A DNA stretch of 64,000 nucleotides from Paucidesulfovibrio gracilis DSM 16080 (GTDB lineage: Bacteria; Desulfobacterota; Desulfovibrionia; Desulfovibrionales; Desulfovibrionaceae), in NCBI RefSeq assembly GCF_900167125.1, contig NZ_FUYC01000001.1, forward strand, positions 186,001 through 250,000, in the 5' to 3' direction. The notes beneath the pieces are model-generated. The model searched no databases, had not been told where the DNA came from, and saw only the letters and a program-made list of their open reading frames with translations. The position numbers and the translations under genes were made by a program. Position 1 is the stretch's first letter, and every line of letters begins with the position of its first letter. Of this stretch, positions 54,233 to 64,000 are shown piece after piece.

Positions 54233-56656
54233 CTATCCCCGCAACTTCCGGGCATCGGCCATGCGGGCTTCTTCGGTTTTGCCCTGTTCGTTCAACGTAC
54301 GGATGAACAAATCCCAATATTCGCTCTTTTCCGGAGCCAAAGCCGAGCATTGGCGGGCCAGCACTTCCGCGATCTGCGGATCTTCGCCGGAGTCCAGATA
54401 AAGCCGGGCCAGAAGGAACATGGCGTAATGGTCGTTGTGGTTGGCGTTGAGCGCCAAATGCAGGCACTCCCTGGCCCGCTCCTTGTCCTCCCGCTCCACG
54501 GCCAGTCGCGCCAGATGCCGCATGGTCAACGGCTCCCCTCCGGGCAGCGCTGAAGCGCGTAAATACCATTTTTCCGCAACGTCCTTATCCCCACGCTGCT
54601 CCGCCAAGGCTCCAAGGCGCAGCATGCTGTAGATGTGGGACGGATCCAATTCAAGACAACGGGAAAAATATTCAGCGGCCCGGTCCGTATCTGCCATGCG
54701 CTGGCTGATCCAGCCCAGGTTGTATACGGCCATGATATCGTCGGGTGCGTGGCGCAACGCCTCGGCAAACTGGGTTCGAGCCTGCTCCGGTCTGCCGAGC
54801 TGGGCATAGCAAATCCCCAGGGAGTTGCGGGCCAGGACATTGGCCTCGTCCGCCAGCAAGGAAAGCTTGAACTCCTCCACCGCCCCGAACAGATCCCCCT
54901 GCATGAACAGCCGATCCGCAGAAATGTTCAAAGAAACCGAATCAAACACCGCGGCGCGGGGATGCTCCAAAAGCAAGGCATGGTCCAATGCCTTGCGCGC
55001 ATTGTCGAGCATGTCGGCCCGTGTGAAGGACATATAAGGATACACGCCGCTTCCGGCCGCCAGTTCCAGACCGCGCCGATCCGCATCCATGACCACGTCC
55101 CGCATGAAGGCCTGCGCCCGGTCTCTGTCCACGCCCGGCAAAAACCAGACCACACCGCCCAGACCGAATTCACCGCCCACAGCGCCTTCGGGCAGGCGGG
55201 ACTCCACCAGCTCGGTCAGTCCCGCCACTCTGGAACGCATGGCGCTTTCATAGCCGCGAGCAAAGCCGTCCGCCCCGGAAAGCACCCGGAAGAGCACCAG
55301 GGAGAATGTCTCCGGTCCCCGGCGCAGCACAGGCCAGCGCGCCAAGAAATCACGATGCGCATACAACCCGGTGACCCGGTCCCGATCCGCATCAACCCGC
55401 CCCGTGCCGTCGTGTTCAAAGGGAGCGCCCTCCTCGGAAACCTTGACAAGACGATCACCCGCCGAAATCGGCAGGGACGGATCCGTAGCGTGCAGCACAT
55501 CGGCATAGGCCATGTCGTTCTGCACCTCAATGAGCACGGCTTCGCCCTTGTGCGTCACATTCCCGGCCGCTTCCACTCCCTGCCGATGGCCTTTTGCGTC
55601 CGCTGCCCGGTGTCCCCCGCCTGAAGGTAAAATCAAAAACCGCTGGCCCACCCGGGCATCCACGTCCCGGCCAAGCGTCACGCTGAGCCGCCCCATGGGT
55701 AAAACATCCAGAATTTTACCCCCCTTGGCCAATATGTCCGCAAATCCAAAGACCCGGTTGCGGCCATGCTGTTTGGCCGTGGACACGGCCTTGGTGGCCT
55801 TGCGCAGCAGGATGCGGGCGCGTTCCGGCGTGGAGCGTCCCAATTGCGGGCCGGTCATTCCCTGGGGATAGCAGACGTGTCCCACGCTGGCCGTCACGGA
55901 AATGGCGTCGCCGGTGACGGGGTCCGTATGTGTCAGACGGGAAATGCCCGACCGGATCAGTTCGGCGAGTTGAAAACAGGCCCGGGGACGGGCATCCGGC
56001 AAAAACACGGCAAAACGGTCATGAATCAGCCGCGCAGCCACGGCGTGCTGTGGGCAAATACGCAGCAGGGCATTGCCCGCCGCCTGGGAAATGGCATCCC
56101 CCACGCCGTAGCCGTACCGCTCATTGATGAGCATGAATCGATCCAGATCCAAAGAAATAACGCCCAGACCGCCGGAAAAACCGCTTCCCCGCCCGGCCGC
56201 GTCCAAGGCCACCGCGTCCCCGGCCATGAGCGCGGCATCCACCAACTCGATCTCCCGCTCCAGGACGTCCAAAAAATGATCGCGGTTGAACAGGCCGGTA
56301 AGCCGATCCGTAATGCTGCTTTTATAAAGCGCAAATTTTTCCAGCTCGCCCCGCGCCAACGCTGCCAGATAGGCCGGAGCACTGCGCGGCGCCTTGAGCC
56401 GCACTCCCCGGGCCACGAACCAGCCCAAGAGATGATCCTCCAGCACCAGGGGCAACAGCAACTCCCGGCTGGAGGAACGATAGGACGCCTTGGGTTCCCC
56501 CTGCCCCTGATTCATGGACTCCGGGAAAAAGAGGCTGTAGGACTCGAACGGCACATGAAGACGCAACGCATCCTTGAGCGCATGTTCAAATTCCACGAGA
56601 TCCCTGCCGGTAAGCGGGGGAACCCCCCGCAGCAAATCATTACGCTTCACACTCAT
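54233..56656 (-). CDS. Double GGDEF-like, TPR-containing protein (degenerate diguanylate cyclase)
   Basis: The protein is 807 residues. A first GGDEF-like domain (about 110-305) starts with ITDRLTGLFNRDHFLDVLER and has LDLDRFMLIN, but the catalytic GGDEF is replaced by IHDRF. A second, more diverged one (about 430-575) begins VTGLYAHRDFL and has GGEFGLGG in place of the loop. Residues 590-800 contain five to six TPRs (ARNSLGICYAQLGRPEQART; AVYNLGWISQRMADTDRAAE). It is cytoplasmic. Enzyme activity is doubtful, so it is more likely a scaffold or c-di-GMP sensor. ATG 56656 follows AAGG. Confidence 0.86.
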   Translation of the reverse strand: MSVKRNDLLRGVPPLTGRDLVEFEHALKDALRLHVPFESYSLFFPESMNQGQGEPKASYRSSSRELLLPLVLEDHLLGWFVARGVRLKAPRSAPAYLAALARGELEKFALYKSSITDRLTGLFNRDHFLDVLEREIELVDAALMAGDAVALDAAGRGSGFSGGLGVISLDLDRFMLINERYGYGVGDAISQAAGNALLRICPQHAVAARLIHDRFAVFLPDARPRACFQLAELIRSGISRLTHTDPVTGDAISVTASVGHVCYPQGMTGPQLGRSTPERARILLRKATKAVSTAKQHGRNRVFGFADILAKGGKILDVLPMGRLSVTLGRDVDARVGQRFLILPSGGGHRAADAKGHRQGVEAAGNVTHKGEAVLIEVQNDMAYADVLHATDPSLPISAGDRLVKVSEEGAPFEHDGTGRVDADRDRVTGLYAHRDFLARWPVLRRGPETFSLVLFRVLSGADGFARGYESAMRSRVAGLTELVESRLPEGAVGGEFGLGGVVWFLPGVDRDRAQAFMRDVVMDADRRGLELAAGSGVYPYMSFTRADMLDNARKALDHALLLEHPRAAVFDSVSLNISADRLFMQGDLFGAVEEFKLSLLADEANVLARNSLGICYAQLGRPEQARTQFAEALRHAPDDIMAVYNLGWISQRMADTDRAAEYFSRCLELDPSHIYSMLRLGALAEQRGDKDVAEKWYLRASALPGGEPLTMRHLARLAVEREDKERARECLHLALNANHNDHYAMFLLARLYLDSGEDPQIAEVLARQCSALAPEKSEYWDLFIRTLNEQGKTEEARMADARKLRG

Positions 56657-56757
56657 ATTCTGGAACCTTATCCTTGCAGCACATATTTCTCAAGCGTTAC
56701 GCTGGACAACCCGTACAAAATGACATAGCCCTGATTGCCTTGCCGGAGGCCAAGCCA

Positions 56758-57606
56758 ATGATTACCATCACCGACCCCAACGAATTGCAGACCACCTGCC
56801 GCCACTGGCGCGACCAGGGGCTGCGGACGGCCCTGGTTCCCACCATGGGCTATTTTCACGCAGGCCACCTCTCGCTCATGGACCGGGCCAGCCCCCAGGC
56901 CGACAAGCTGGTGGTTTCCCTGTTCGTGAACCCGACCCAATTCGGACCCAACGAAGATCTGGACAGCTACCCACGGGATCATGATCGTGATGCCGCCCTG
57001 GCCGAAGCACACGGCGTGGACGCCCTGTTCATGCCCGAGCCGGGCAGCATGTACGCCCCGGATCACGCCACATGGATCGAAGTGCCGGAACTGGCACGCG
57101 GCTTATGCGGCGCGACCCGCCCCACACACTTTCGCGGGGTCTGCACCGTGGTCTGCAAGCTGCTCCACCTGGTGCAGCCGGAGCTGGCGGTGTTCGGCCA
57201 AAAGGACTGGCAGCAACTGGCCATCATCCGGCGCATGGTGCGTGACCTGAACATGCCCGTACAGATCCAAGCCGGACCCATCGTCCGCGAAGAGGACGGG
57301 CTTGCCCTCAGCTCCCGCAACGTGCGGCTCTCCCCCGAGGAACGCGCCCAGGCGCCCGCCATCCGCCAGGGGCTTCTGACCGTGCAAACCGCGCTGCACG
57401 ACGGAGAACGCTCCGCTCCCCGCCTGCTGCAAACATTGCACGAATATTACGACGCCGCACTCCCCCTGGGAGAGGCCGACTACCTGAGCATTGTGGATCC
57501 GGACGATCTGCACCCGCTGGAAACAGTGGAACAACGCGCCCTGCTGGCCGTTGCCATACGGATGAAAAACGCCCGGTTGATAGACAATCTTCTTCTGGAG
57601 GTGTAA
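56758..57606 (+). CDS. panC: Pantothenate synthetase
   Basis: The protein is 282 residues and joins pantoate and beta-alanine using ATP. It has PTMGYFHAGHLSLM (HxGH), LFVNPTQFGPNEDL, FGQKDWQQLAII, and the KMSKS-like loop SSRNVRLSPEER. ATG 56758 follows GGAGG at good spacing; the frame upstream to 56674 is not family-like. Its stop overlaps the panD start. Together with panD it makes coenzyme A precursor. Confidence 0.96.
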   Translation: MITITDPNELQTTCRHWRDQGLRTALVPTMGYFHAGHLSLMDRASPQADKLVVSLFVNPTQFGPNEDLDSYPRDHDRDAALAEAHGVDALFMPEPGSMYAPDHATWIEVPELARGLCGATRPTHFRGVCTVVCKLLHLVQPELAVFGQKDWQQLAIIRRMVRDLNMPVQIQAGPIVREEDGLALSSRNVRLSPEERAQAPAIRQGLLTVQTALHDGERSAPRLLQTLHEYYDAALPLGEADYLSIVDPDDLHPLETVEQRALLAVAIRMKNARLIDNLLLEV

Positions 57607-57983
57607 TGAGGATGCCCGGCAGGTGCTTCCTGAACGCCAAGGTGCATGGCGCGACCATCACCAGGGCCAACCCCGACTACCACGGCAGCCTGTCCGTGGA
57701 TACCAGACTGCTTGAGGCCGCGGGCATACTGCCCTATGAACAGGTGGACGTATACAACCTGGGCAACGGCGAACGCCTGACCACCTACGCCATTCCCGGC
57801 GGTCCGGGTGAGATCTGCCTCAACGGGGCCGCCGCCTTGCGCGGCGAAGCGGGACAAAAAGTTATTGTAGCGGCCTATGCCTGGCTGGACCAGGATGAAA
57901 TCAAAAACCACGCGGCCCATGTGGTGCTCGTGGACGAAGACAACAACATCGAACAGGTATTGGAACAGCGTCCCTGCGGCTGA
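57606..57983 (+). CDS. panD: Aspartate 1-decarboxylase
   Basis: The 125-residue pyruvoyl enzyme makes beta-alanine from aspartate for PanC. The self-cleavage site is Gly-Ser in NPDYHGSLSVD, with Ser28 if translation begins at 57606 or Ser26 from the ATG at 57612. NGAAALRGEAGQKVIVAAYA is the conserved core. The panC TAA overlaps the first ATG (TAATG). It is followed by metK after 23 bases. Confidence 0.95.
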   Translation: MRMPGRCFLNAKVHGATITRANPDYHGSLSVDTRLLEAAGILPYEQVDVYNLGNGERLTTYAIPGGPGEICLNGAAALRGEAGQKVIVAAYAWLDQDEIKNHAAHVVLVDEDNNIEQVLEQRPCG

Positions 57984-58006
57984 CCACTTTGTAAGGAGGA
58001 TACTGC

Positions 58007-59182
58007 ATGTTTTTTTCGCCCAAAGGGAAATACATTTTCACCTCGGAATCCGTAACCGAAGGACACCCGGACAAGGTGGCCGACCAGATTTCCGATGCGG
58101 TGCTCGACGCCCTCATCGGCCAGGATCCCGCCTCCCGCGTTGCCTGCGAAACGCTCGTCACAACGGGCATGGCCTTCATCGCCGGTGAAATCACCACCTC
58201 GGCCTACGCCGATCTGCCCGAGATCGTGCGGGACACCATCAAAAGCATCGGCTACAATTCCTCCGACACCATGGGCTTTGACTGGCAGACCTGCGCCGTC
58301 ATCTCCTCCATTGACAAACAGTCCCCGGACATCGCCCAGGGCGTAGACCGCCAGAAGCCCGAAGAAATGGGCGCGGGCGACCAGGGCATGATGTTCGGCT
58401 TCGCCACCCGCGAGACCGAACCCTTGATGCCCACTTCCATCTACATGGCCCACAAGCTGTCCCGCCGCCTGACCTACGTTCGCAAGGAAGGAATACTCGA
58501 CTTCCTGCGGCCCGACGGCAAGACCCAGGTGGCCGTGCAGTATGAAGACGGCAAGCCCGTGCGCATCGACAACGTGGTGGTCTCCTCCCAGCATGATGAA
58601 CACATCGCCCATGCCGACCTCGTGGAAGCCATCAAAAAGGAAGTGATCTTCCACAGCCTGCCCCAGGATCTGCTGGACGACGACCTCAAGGTCTACGTGA
58701 ACCCCACCGGCCGGTTCGTCATCGGCGGTCCCGTGGGTGACTGCGGCCTGACCGGACGCAAAATCATCCAGGACACCTATGGTGGAGCCGGCGCCCACGG
58801 CGGTGGCGCATTCTCCGGCAAGGATCCGTCCAAGGTGGACCGTTCCGGTGCCTACATGGCCCGCTACGTTGCCAAAAACGTGGTCGCCGCAGGCCTGGCC
58901 CGCGAGTGCGAAGTCCAAATCGCCTACGCCATCGGCGTGGCCGAGCCTGTTTCCGTGGTGGTCACCTCCCACGGCACCGGCGAGTGCAGCGACGAAACCC
59001 TGACCAAGGCCGTGCGCGAAGTCTTTGACCTGCGCCCGTACTTCATCCAGGAGCGCTTGAACCTGCGCCGCCCCATTTTCCGCAAGACCACCAACTACGG
59101 TCACTTCGGCCGGGAACTCCCCGAATTCACCTGGGAACAGACCGATGCCGCAGATGATCTGAAAACCGCCTGCAAGCTGTAG
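58007..59182 (+). CDS. metK: S-adenosylmethionine synthetase
   Basis: The 391-residue enzyme makes S-adenosylmethionine from methionine and ATP. It has [40 protein letters not shown] (ATP-binding), and the methionine/phosphate loop [24 protein letters not shown] 58007 sits behind TAAGGAGG. It is apparently in one operon with panCD; only 23 bases precede it, so no SAM riboswitch fits. A GNRA-like-loop terminator follows. Confidence 0.98.
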   Translation: MFFSPKGKYIFTSESVTEGHPDKVADQISDAVLDALIGQDPASRVACETLVTTGMAFIAGEITTSAYADLPEIVRDTIKSIGYNSSDTMGFDWQTCAVISSIDKQSPDIAQGVDRQKPEEMGAGDQGMMFGFATRETEPLMPTSIYMAHKLSRRLTYVRKEGILDFLRPDGKTQVAVQYEDGKPVRIDNVVVSSQHDEHIAHADLVEAIKKEVIFHSLPQDLLDDDLKVYVNPTGRFVIGGPVGDCGLTGRKIIQDTYGGAGAHGGGAFSGKDPSKVDRSGAYMARYVAKNVVAAGLARECEVQIAYAIGVAEPVSVVVTSHGTGECSDETLTKAVREVFDLRPYFIQERLNLRRPIFRKTTNYGHFGRELPEFTWEQTDAADDLKTACKL

Positions 59183-59206
59183 ATACGGCTTCATCTCGAC
59201 CCTTCA

Positions 59207-59235
59207 GGGCGGTGGCTTCGGCCACCGCCTTTTTT
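59207..59235 (+). terminator. Terminator of panCD-metK
   Basis: The perfect 9-bp stem GGCGGTGGC/GCCACCGCC with a TTCG tetraloop ends in six T residues. Confidence 0.92.
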
Positions 59236-59324
59236 ATTTCGGGCCTGTCGCCATCGTCACGGAACATCTTTTTCCATTAAAAATCATCACGATATGGAAA
59301 TGTCATTGTTATTTTTCACCTCGC

Positions 59325-59353
59325 TTGACAGATAATAGTTGCGCGGCTATCAG
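59325..59353 (+). promoter_or_regulatory. Promoter of the RND efflux operon
   Basis: TTGACA (59325-59330), a 17-base spacer and TATCAG (59348-59353) lie 65 bases before the membrane-fusion gene start. Confidence 0.7.
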
Positions 59354-59368
59354 TTGCCTCTCTAATAA

Positions 59369-59380
59369 TTAGCCAGCTAA
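59369..59380. promoter_or_regulatory. SlyA/MarR-type operator
   Basis: TTAGCCAGCTAA matches the SlyA consensus TTAGCAAGCTAA at 11 of 12 positions and is an inverted repeat (TTAGC/GCTAA). It lies 15-27 bases after the -10 hexamer, a position where a bound repressor would block early elongation. The operon ends in a marR gene. Confidence 0.7.
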
Positions 59381-59417
59381 CTTTCTTGGCAACCAATATC
59401 CAACAACGGAAGGAACC

Positions 59418-60620
59418 GTGACCACGATCCACACCACCATCCATCGTCTGGGCCTGCTGCTGCTTGTCGTTTTTGCCCTGGCCCTGTCCGGCTGCGGCAA
59501 CGAGGAACAACAAGGACAGATGCCGCCGCCCATGGTCAAAGCCATGACCATTAAGCGCGCGAACCAGCCCATCACGTTCGAATATATGGGGCAGACCGCG
59601 GGAGCGCGGGAAATCGACATAACCGCCCGTACCGGCGGCATTCTCCTGGAACGCAAATACGTGGAAGGGTCATATGTGGATGAGAACGACCTGCTCTTCA
59701 CCATTGACCCGGAAAAATCCGACGCCAATCTCGCCCAATACGTGAGCACCCTGGCTCGGGAACGGGCCACTCTGGAAAACGCCCGACGTGAGCGCAACCG
59801 TATCGTCAAACTCTACAAGGACGGAGCTGTAAGCGCCCAGGAACGCGACAACGCGGTCACCGCCTACGAATCCGCCCTGGCCAGCGTACAGGAAGCCGAA
59901 GCCAAGGTCCGCGACGCCCGCATCAGCGTGGATTACAATGAGGTGCGTGCGCCCATTTCCGGCATGACCAGCAAGGAAACCATGAGTGAAGGCAGCCTGG
60001 TGATTTCCAACAGCAGCGTGCTCACCACCATCACTCAGCTGGATCCGTTCTACGTGAACTTTTCCGTACCCAGCGCCGTGGCCCTGCGTAACCGCCGCTG
60101 GCTGGCTGAGGGCAAAATGTTCCTGGAAAACGACGAGTACACGTTGGGACTGCGGCTGGTGGACGGCAGTATCTATCCCATCTCCGGCTTCATCAACTTT
60201 TCCGATAAACGCGTGGATCCCCAAACCGGTTCCATCCGTGTACGCGGAGAGTTCTCCAACCCGGACAAGCTCGTTTTGCCTGGGCAGTACGTCCGCATCT
60301 TCGTCAAGGGCGCCGTGCTCAAGGACGCCCTGCTCATCCCGCAGCGCGCCGTGCTCTTCACCCAGCAGGGACCAATAGCCTATGTCCTCGACGAACAGAA
60401 CATGCCCACTCCCCGCCCGCTCAAGCTCGGCATTGAAATTGAGGATTCCTTTGTGGTGGAATCCGGCCTGGAAGCCGGGGACCGCATCGTCAGTGAGGGC
60501 GTGATCAAAGTACGGCCCGGCGCTCCGGTGAACGTGGCGCAGCCGCAACCGCCTGAAGGACAGGCTCCCGGCGACGGCTCGGCCCCGGACGGCCAAACCC
60601 CTGACGGAGAGGAGCAATAG
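59418..60620 (+). CDS. RND efflux membrane-fusion protein (AcrA type)
   Basis: The 400-residue lipoprotein (lipobox ALSGC, Cys26) spans the periplasm. It has the barrel-sandwich [20 protein letters not shown], coiled-coil hairpin ([20 protein letters not shown]) and the second half-motif [21 protein letters not shown] Pro/Asp-rich tail ends the protein. It links the RND pump to an outer-membrane channel. GTG 59418 has AGGAA close upstream. It is the first gene of the efflux operon. Confidence 0.95.
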   Translation: MTTIHTTIHRLGLLLLVVFALALSGCGNEEQQGQMPPPMVKAMTIKRANQPITFEYMGQTAGAREIDITARTGGILLERKYVEGSYVDENDLLFTIDPEKSDANLAQYVSTLARERATLENARRERNRIVKLYKDGAVSAQERDNAVTAYESALASVQEAEAKVRDARISVDYNEVRAPISGMTSKETMSEGSLVISNSSVLTTITQLDPFYVNFSVPSAVALRNRRWLAEGKMFLENDEYTLGLRLVDGSIYPISGFINFSDKRVDPQTGSIRVRGEFSNPDKLVLPGQYVRIFVKGAVLKDALLIPQRAVLFTQQGPIAYVLDEQNMPTPRPLKLGIEIEDSFVVESGLEAGDRIVSEGVIKVRPGAPVNVAQPQPPEGQAPGDGSAPDGQTPDGEEQ

Positions 60621-60621
60621 G

Positions 60622-63600
60622 ATGTTCTCCCGCTTTTTCGTCAACCGCCCGGTTTTCGCCACGGTCATTTCCCTGGTGATCTGCCTGGCAGGGGCTATCT
60701 CCCTGTTCAATCTGCCCATTGCGGAATTCCCGGAGATCGTGCCACCGCAGGTGGAAGTCTCGGCCAACTACCCCGGCGCCAGCGCCGAAGTCATCGCCGA
60801 CACCGTGGCCGCTCCCCTGGAGCAGCAAATCAACGGTGTGGACGACATGCTCTACGTCAACTCCGCCAGCTCGGACAGCGGCACCCTGAGCATCACCGTG
60901 ACCTTTGCCGTTGGCTCGGACCCGGACCAGAACACCATCAACGTGAACAACCGCGTGCAGGCGGCCCTAAACAGTCTGCCCGAGGAGGTGCGCCGCCTCG
61001 GCGTCACCGTTCGCAAGCGCTCTTCCAGCATGCTCCAGGTGGTCAACCTCATGTCCGAAGGCGGACGCTACGACACCACCTACATGAGCAACTACGCCCT
61101 GGTGAACATCGTGGACGAACTCAAACGTCTCGAAGGCGTGGGCGACGCCACGATTTTCGGATCCAGGGACTACTCCATGCGCGTCTGGCTGCAACCGGAC
61201 AGACTGGCACAGCTGGGCCTGACTCCAGCGGATGTGGCCGAAGCCATCAAGGAACAAAACGCCCAGTTCGCGGCCGGTTCCGTTGGTTCACGTCCTACCG
61301 GCCAAGTGGAGCTGAAATATACGGTCACCACCCTGGGCCGACTTACGGACATCGACGAATTCGGCGACATCATCCTGCGCGCTAATCCGGACGGCACCAT
61401 TTTGCGTCTGCGGGACGTGGCCCGCATTGAGCTGGGTTCCAAGGCCTATCGAGTGGACTCCAAAATCACGGGTGATCCGTCCGTGGCCATGGGCATTTAC
61501 CTCGCGCCCGGCGCCAACGCCCTGGACACGGCGGAACGGGTCCATGACAAAATGGAAGAGCTTTCGCAGAACTTCCCGGAAAGCATCATCTATTCCCTGC
61601 CATACGACACCACAACCTTTGTGCGCATTTCCGTGGAAGAAGTGCGGCAAACCTTGATCGAAGCTTTCCTGCTCGTCTCGCTGATCATCTTCCTCTTTCT
61701 GCAGGACTGGCGCGCCACGGTCATCCCGGTTCTGGCGGTTCCGGTCTCCATCATCGGCGCGTTCGCCGGCATGCAGGCCTTGGGCTTTTCCATCAACACC
61801 CTGACCATGTTCGGCCTGGTGCTGGCCATCGGCACCGTGGTGGACGACGCCATTCTGGTCATCGAGAACGTGGAGCGCGTCATGCGGGAGCACAAACTCC
61901 CGCCCAAGCAGGCGACCATCAAGGCCATGGACGAAGTGTCCGGTGCTCTGGTGGCCACAGTGCTGGTGCTCTGCGCCGTGTTCGTCCCTGTTGCTTTCAT
62001 GGGCGGCCTAGCCGGTGAAATGTATAAACAATTTGCCGTGACCATCGCCGTGTCCGTGGTCATCTCCGGCGTCGTGGCCCTGACCCTGACCCCGGCCCTG
62101 TGCGCGCTGCTGCTGCGCGAAAAGCACGGCAGCGCGATCCGGCCGCTGCAATGGTTCAACAAGTTCTTTGACCGCGTTACCAACGGGTACACCTCGGGCG
62201 TACGCTTCATGCTCAAACGCGGCTTTTTGGCGCTGCTGCTCTTTGCCGCGCTCGTTGCCTGCACCTGGGGGCTGTTCAACAAGGTGCCGGGCGGCCTCGT
62301 GCCCAATGAAGACAAGGGCTATGCTATGGCCGTGACCATGTTGCCGGACGGTGCGTCCATGGACCGCACCGAAGCCGCCATGGACCAACTGGACCAAAGC
62401 CTGAAGGCCCAGCCCGAGGTGGATTCCTTCATCTCCCTCACCGGCCTGGACATACTCTCCGGCACCCGAAAGTCCAACTCCGGCACCACCTTCATCAAAC
62501 TCAAGCCCTGGAGCGAACGCACAGGAGAAGGGCAAGACGCGGACAGCTTCGTGAAACGCGTTTTCGGTCTGGCCTATCCCATCACGGACGCCTTTGTGCT
62601 CTGCTTTGGCATGCCTCCCATTCAGGGCATGAGCAACACCGGCGGCTTTGAAGGCTACATCCAGAGCCGGGCGGGCGGAAGCGCCACGGAATTGGCGGCA
62701 GTGACGCAAAAGGTCATCGCCGCCGCAGGAAAACGCCCTGAACTGGGCCGCGTGTCCACCACCTACTCCGCCAACTGGCCACAACTGCGCGTGAACCTGG
62801 ACCGGGAACGGGCCATGGCCATGGGGGTTCCCGTGGACCGTGTGTTCTCCACCATGCAGGCCACCTTCGGATCGTACTACATCAACGACTTCAACATGCT
62901 GGGGCGCACGTTCCAGGTGAACATGCAATCCGAGGCCGAGTACCGCGACAATCCCGGTGATCTCTCCAATGTATACGTCCGCTCTGACGACGGCGACATG
63001 ATCCCGCTCACGGCGTTGGTGAATGTGGAGCAGACCACCGGACCGGTAACCGTGGAACGCTTCAACGTGTTCCCCGCGGCCAAGCTGGTGGGCGGTCCTG
63101 CTCCAGGCTACAGCTCGGGACAGGCGCTCCAGGCCATGCAGGAAATCGCCGACGAAGTGCTCGGCCATGAATACGCCCTGGCCTGGACAGGCTCCGCCTA
63201 CCAGGAAACCACCTCGGGCGACAGCGCGACCTTTGTATTCCTGCTCGGCCTGCTCATGGTCTTCCTGATCCTGGCGGCCCAGTATGAACAGTGGACCCTG
63301 CCACTGGCGGTCATCATGGTGGTTCCGTTCGCCCTGTTCGGTGCCATTGCCGCCACCTGGCTGCGCGGTCTGTCCAATGACGTCTATTTACAGATTGCGC
63401 TGCTGACGCTCATCGGACTGTCCGCCAAGAACTCCATTCTCATTGTGGAATTTGCTGTGCAGTTACGCCGGCAGGGGCTTTCTCTGCTCGAATCCGCAGC
63501 CCAGGCCGCCCATTTGCGCTTCCGGCCCATCATCATGACATCCATGGCCTTTGTGCTCGGCGTTGTCCCGCTGGCCATCAGCTCCGGCGCAGGTGCGGCC

Positions 63601-63747
63601 TCGCGCCACGCTATCGGAACAGGCGTTATCGGCGGCATGCTCGCCGCAACCTACATCGCCACGTTCTTCATTCCCACGTTCTACCGCATGATCATGGGAG
63701 CCACGGAATGGGTGCGCGGCAAGCGAGGCAAGGAGCAACAGGCATGA
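60622..63747 (+). CDS. RND multidrug efflux transporter (AcrB/HAE1 type)
   Basis: The protein is 1041 residues with twelve membrane helices and two large periplasmic loops. It is the proton-driven pump, with the TM4 proton-relay AspAsp in [20 protein letters not shown] and the TM10 Lys in [36 protein letters not shown] is in the second docking loop. Likely drug or bile-salt-like substrates cannot be told. ATG 60622 is preceded by GAGGAG one base after the membrane-fusion stop. No outer-membrane channel gene is in the window. Confidence 0.97.
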   Translation: MFSRFFVNRPVFATVISLVICLAGAISLFNLPIAEFPEIVPPQVEVSANYPGASAEVIADTVAAPLEQQINGVDDMLYVNSASSDSGTLSITVTFAVGSDPDQNTINVNNRVQAALNSLPEEVRRLGVTVRKRSSSMLQVVNLMSEGGRYDTTYMSNYALVNIVDELKRLEGVGDATIFGSRDYSMRVWLQPDRLAQLGLTPADVAEAIKEQNAQFAAGSVGSRPTGQVELKYTVTTLGRLTDIDEFGDIILRANPDGTILRLRDVARIELGSKAYRVDSKITGDPSVAMGIYLAPGANALDTAERVHDKMEELSQNFPESIIYSLPYDTTTFVRISVEEVRQTLIEAFLLVSLIIFLFLQDWRATVIPVLAVPVSIIGAFAGMQALGFSINTLTMFGLVLAIGTVVDDAILVIENVERVMREHKLPPKQATIKAMDEVSGALVATVLVLCAVFVPVAFMGGLAGEMYKQFAVTIAVSVVISGVVALTLTPALCALLLREKHGSAIRPLQWFNKFFDRVTNGYTSGVRFMLKRGFLALLLFAALVACTWGLFNKVPGGLVPNEDKGYAMAVTMLPDGASMDRTEAAMDQLDQSLKAQPEVDSFISLTGLDILSGTRKSNSGTTFIKLKPWSERTGEGQDADSFVKRVFGLAYPITDAFVLCFGMPPIQGMSNTGGFEGYIQSRAGGSATELAAVTQKVIAAAGKRPELGRVSTTYSANWPQLRVNLDRERAMAMGVPVDRVFSTMQATFGSYYINDFNMLGRTFQVNMQSEAEYRDNPGDLSNVYVRSDDGDMIPLTALVNVEQTTGPVTVERFNVFPAAKLVGGPAPGYSSGQALQAMQEIADEVLGHEYALAWTGSAYQETTSGDSATFVFLLGLLMVFLILAAQYEQWTLPLAVIMVVPFALFGAIAATWLRGLSNDVYLQIALLTLIGLSAKNSILIVEFAVQLRRQGLSLLESAAQAAHLRFRPIIMTSMAFVLGVVPLAISSGAGAASRHAIGTGVIGGMLAATYIATFFIPTFYRMIMGATEWVRGKRGKEQQA

Positions 63748-64000
63748 GTACGCCCCAATACCCCCCTCAATTGGAGAACGAGTGCATCCAATGGGGGTTG
63801 CGGCAAGGCTCCAACCTGCTCGGATTGACCTTGTACGAAGTGTCCCGCGAATGGCGCTACGCCCTGGACCAGCGGCTCAAGCCGCTGGGTCTGAGCAACA
63901 GCCGCTGGATGGCCTTGAAAACCGTCCAGTTCCTGGGGTCGCCGGTTTCCCAGCGGGAAATCGCCGAGGCCATGGGGGTGGAAAGTCCCACCCTGGCGCG
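63744..64000 (+). CDS. MarR-family transcriptional regulator (3' end off window)
   Basis: 85 codons are visible. The N-terminal helices ([20 protein letters not shown]) and the start of the winged helix ([17 protein letters not shown]) identify a MarR/SlyA regulator. The ATG overlaps the pump stop (ATGA), so it is translated with the efflux operon. It probably represses that operon through the SlyA-type site at 59369-59380. Confidence 0.85.
   Translation, partial: MSTPQYPPQLENECIQWGLRQGSNLLGLTLYEVSREWRYALDQRLKPLGLSNSRWMALKTVQFLGSPVSQREIAEAMGVESPTLA

Noticed and set aside
57984-58006. SAM riboswitch before metK
   Set aside because: Only 23 bases separate panD from metK, too few for a riboswitch.

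Overview
The window is GC-rich bacterial chromosome, almost certainly from a sulfate-reducing Desulfovibrio-type bacterium (Desulfovibrionales). The evidence is a Tat-exported periplasmic [NiFe] hydrogenase (hynB-hynA) with its maturation protease and HypC, a TrpB2-type tryptophan synthase beta chain, a complete LivKHMGF importer, and an abundance of chemotaxis and cyclic-di-GMP type proteins. No plasmid, phage or CRISPR region is visible. The only mobile-looking stretch is a ~1.1 kb segment between an intact tRNA-Ala and a decayed tRNA-Ala copy; it carries a frameshifted parD/parE toxin-antitoxin pair.

Layout. 1-4.5 kb (minus): surface-polysaccharide genes (GT4 glycosyltransferase cut by the window edge, a sugar dehydrogenase/N-acetyltransferase fusion) and an MHS-family transporter. 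4.6-5.9 kb: tRNA-Ala, its fossil, and decayed parDE. 6-12.6 kb: a glycosyltransferase-like gene, livKHMGF (minus), gmhA. 12.7-18.7 kb: a SPOR-like small protein, a PAS/GGDEF/EAL protein, a rhomboid protease and a Tat-exported GH3 beta-N-acetylhexosaminidase. 18.8-20.5 kb: a trp attenuator (leader peptide with three Trp codons, alternative stems, terminator) controlling trpB2. 20.7-24.3 kb: icd, fetAB, a small membrane protein and a 141-bp tandem duplication. 24.4-28.1 kb (minus): hynB-hynA-hynD-hypC. 28.6-30.0 kb: UPF0280 and LUD-domain genes. 30.2-35.7 kb: the conserved rpmH-rnpA-yidD-yidC-jag-mnmE block. 35.7-42 kb: DUF2064 and PPOX-type proteins, a chemoreceptor, an SGNH hydrolase and an OlsF-like bifunctional acyltransferase. 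42.2-46.7 kb: malQ, groES-groEL and a PPC-domain gene. 46.7-50.4 kb (minus): amino-acid ABC permease and binding protein, a TPR protein and a Mut7-C RNase-like protein. 50.4-56.7 kb: Ste24-type protease, cNMP-binding protein, pgm, and a degenerate double-GGDEF/TPR protein. 56.7-64 kb: panC-panD-metK, then an RND efflux operon ending in a marR gene cut by the window edge.

The most notable signals are: (1) the trp attenuator upstream of a lone trpB2, apparently with a leaderless leader peptide and a second tandem terminator; (2) rnpA, whose frame has no ATG/GTG/TTG upstream of its conserved N-terminus, so AUU start is the best candidate; (3) a near-perfect SlyA-type operator in the promoter of the efflux operon that ends in marR; (4) the tRNA-Ala fossil with a second copy of the terminator and homopolymer-frameshifted parD; (5) an OlsF-like fusion predicted to make an amino-acid-containing lipid. 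Starts were chosen from Shine-Dalgarno (SD) position and family N-termini; many open frames antisense to real genes were discarded.
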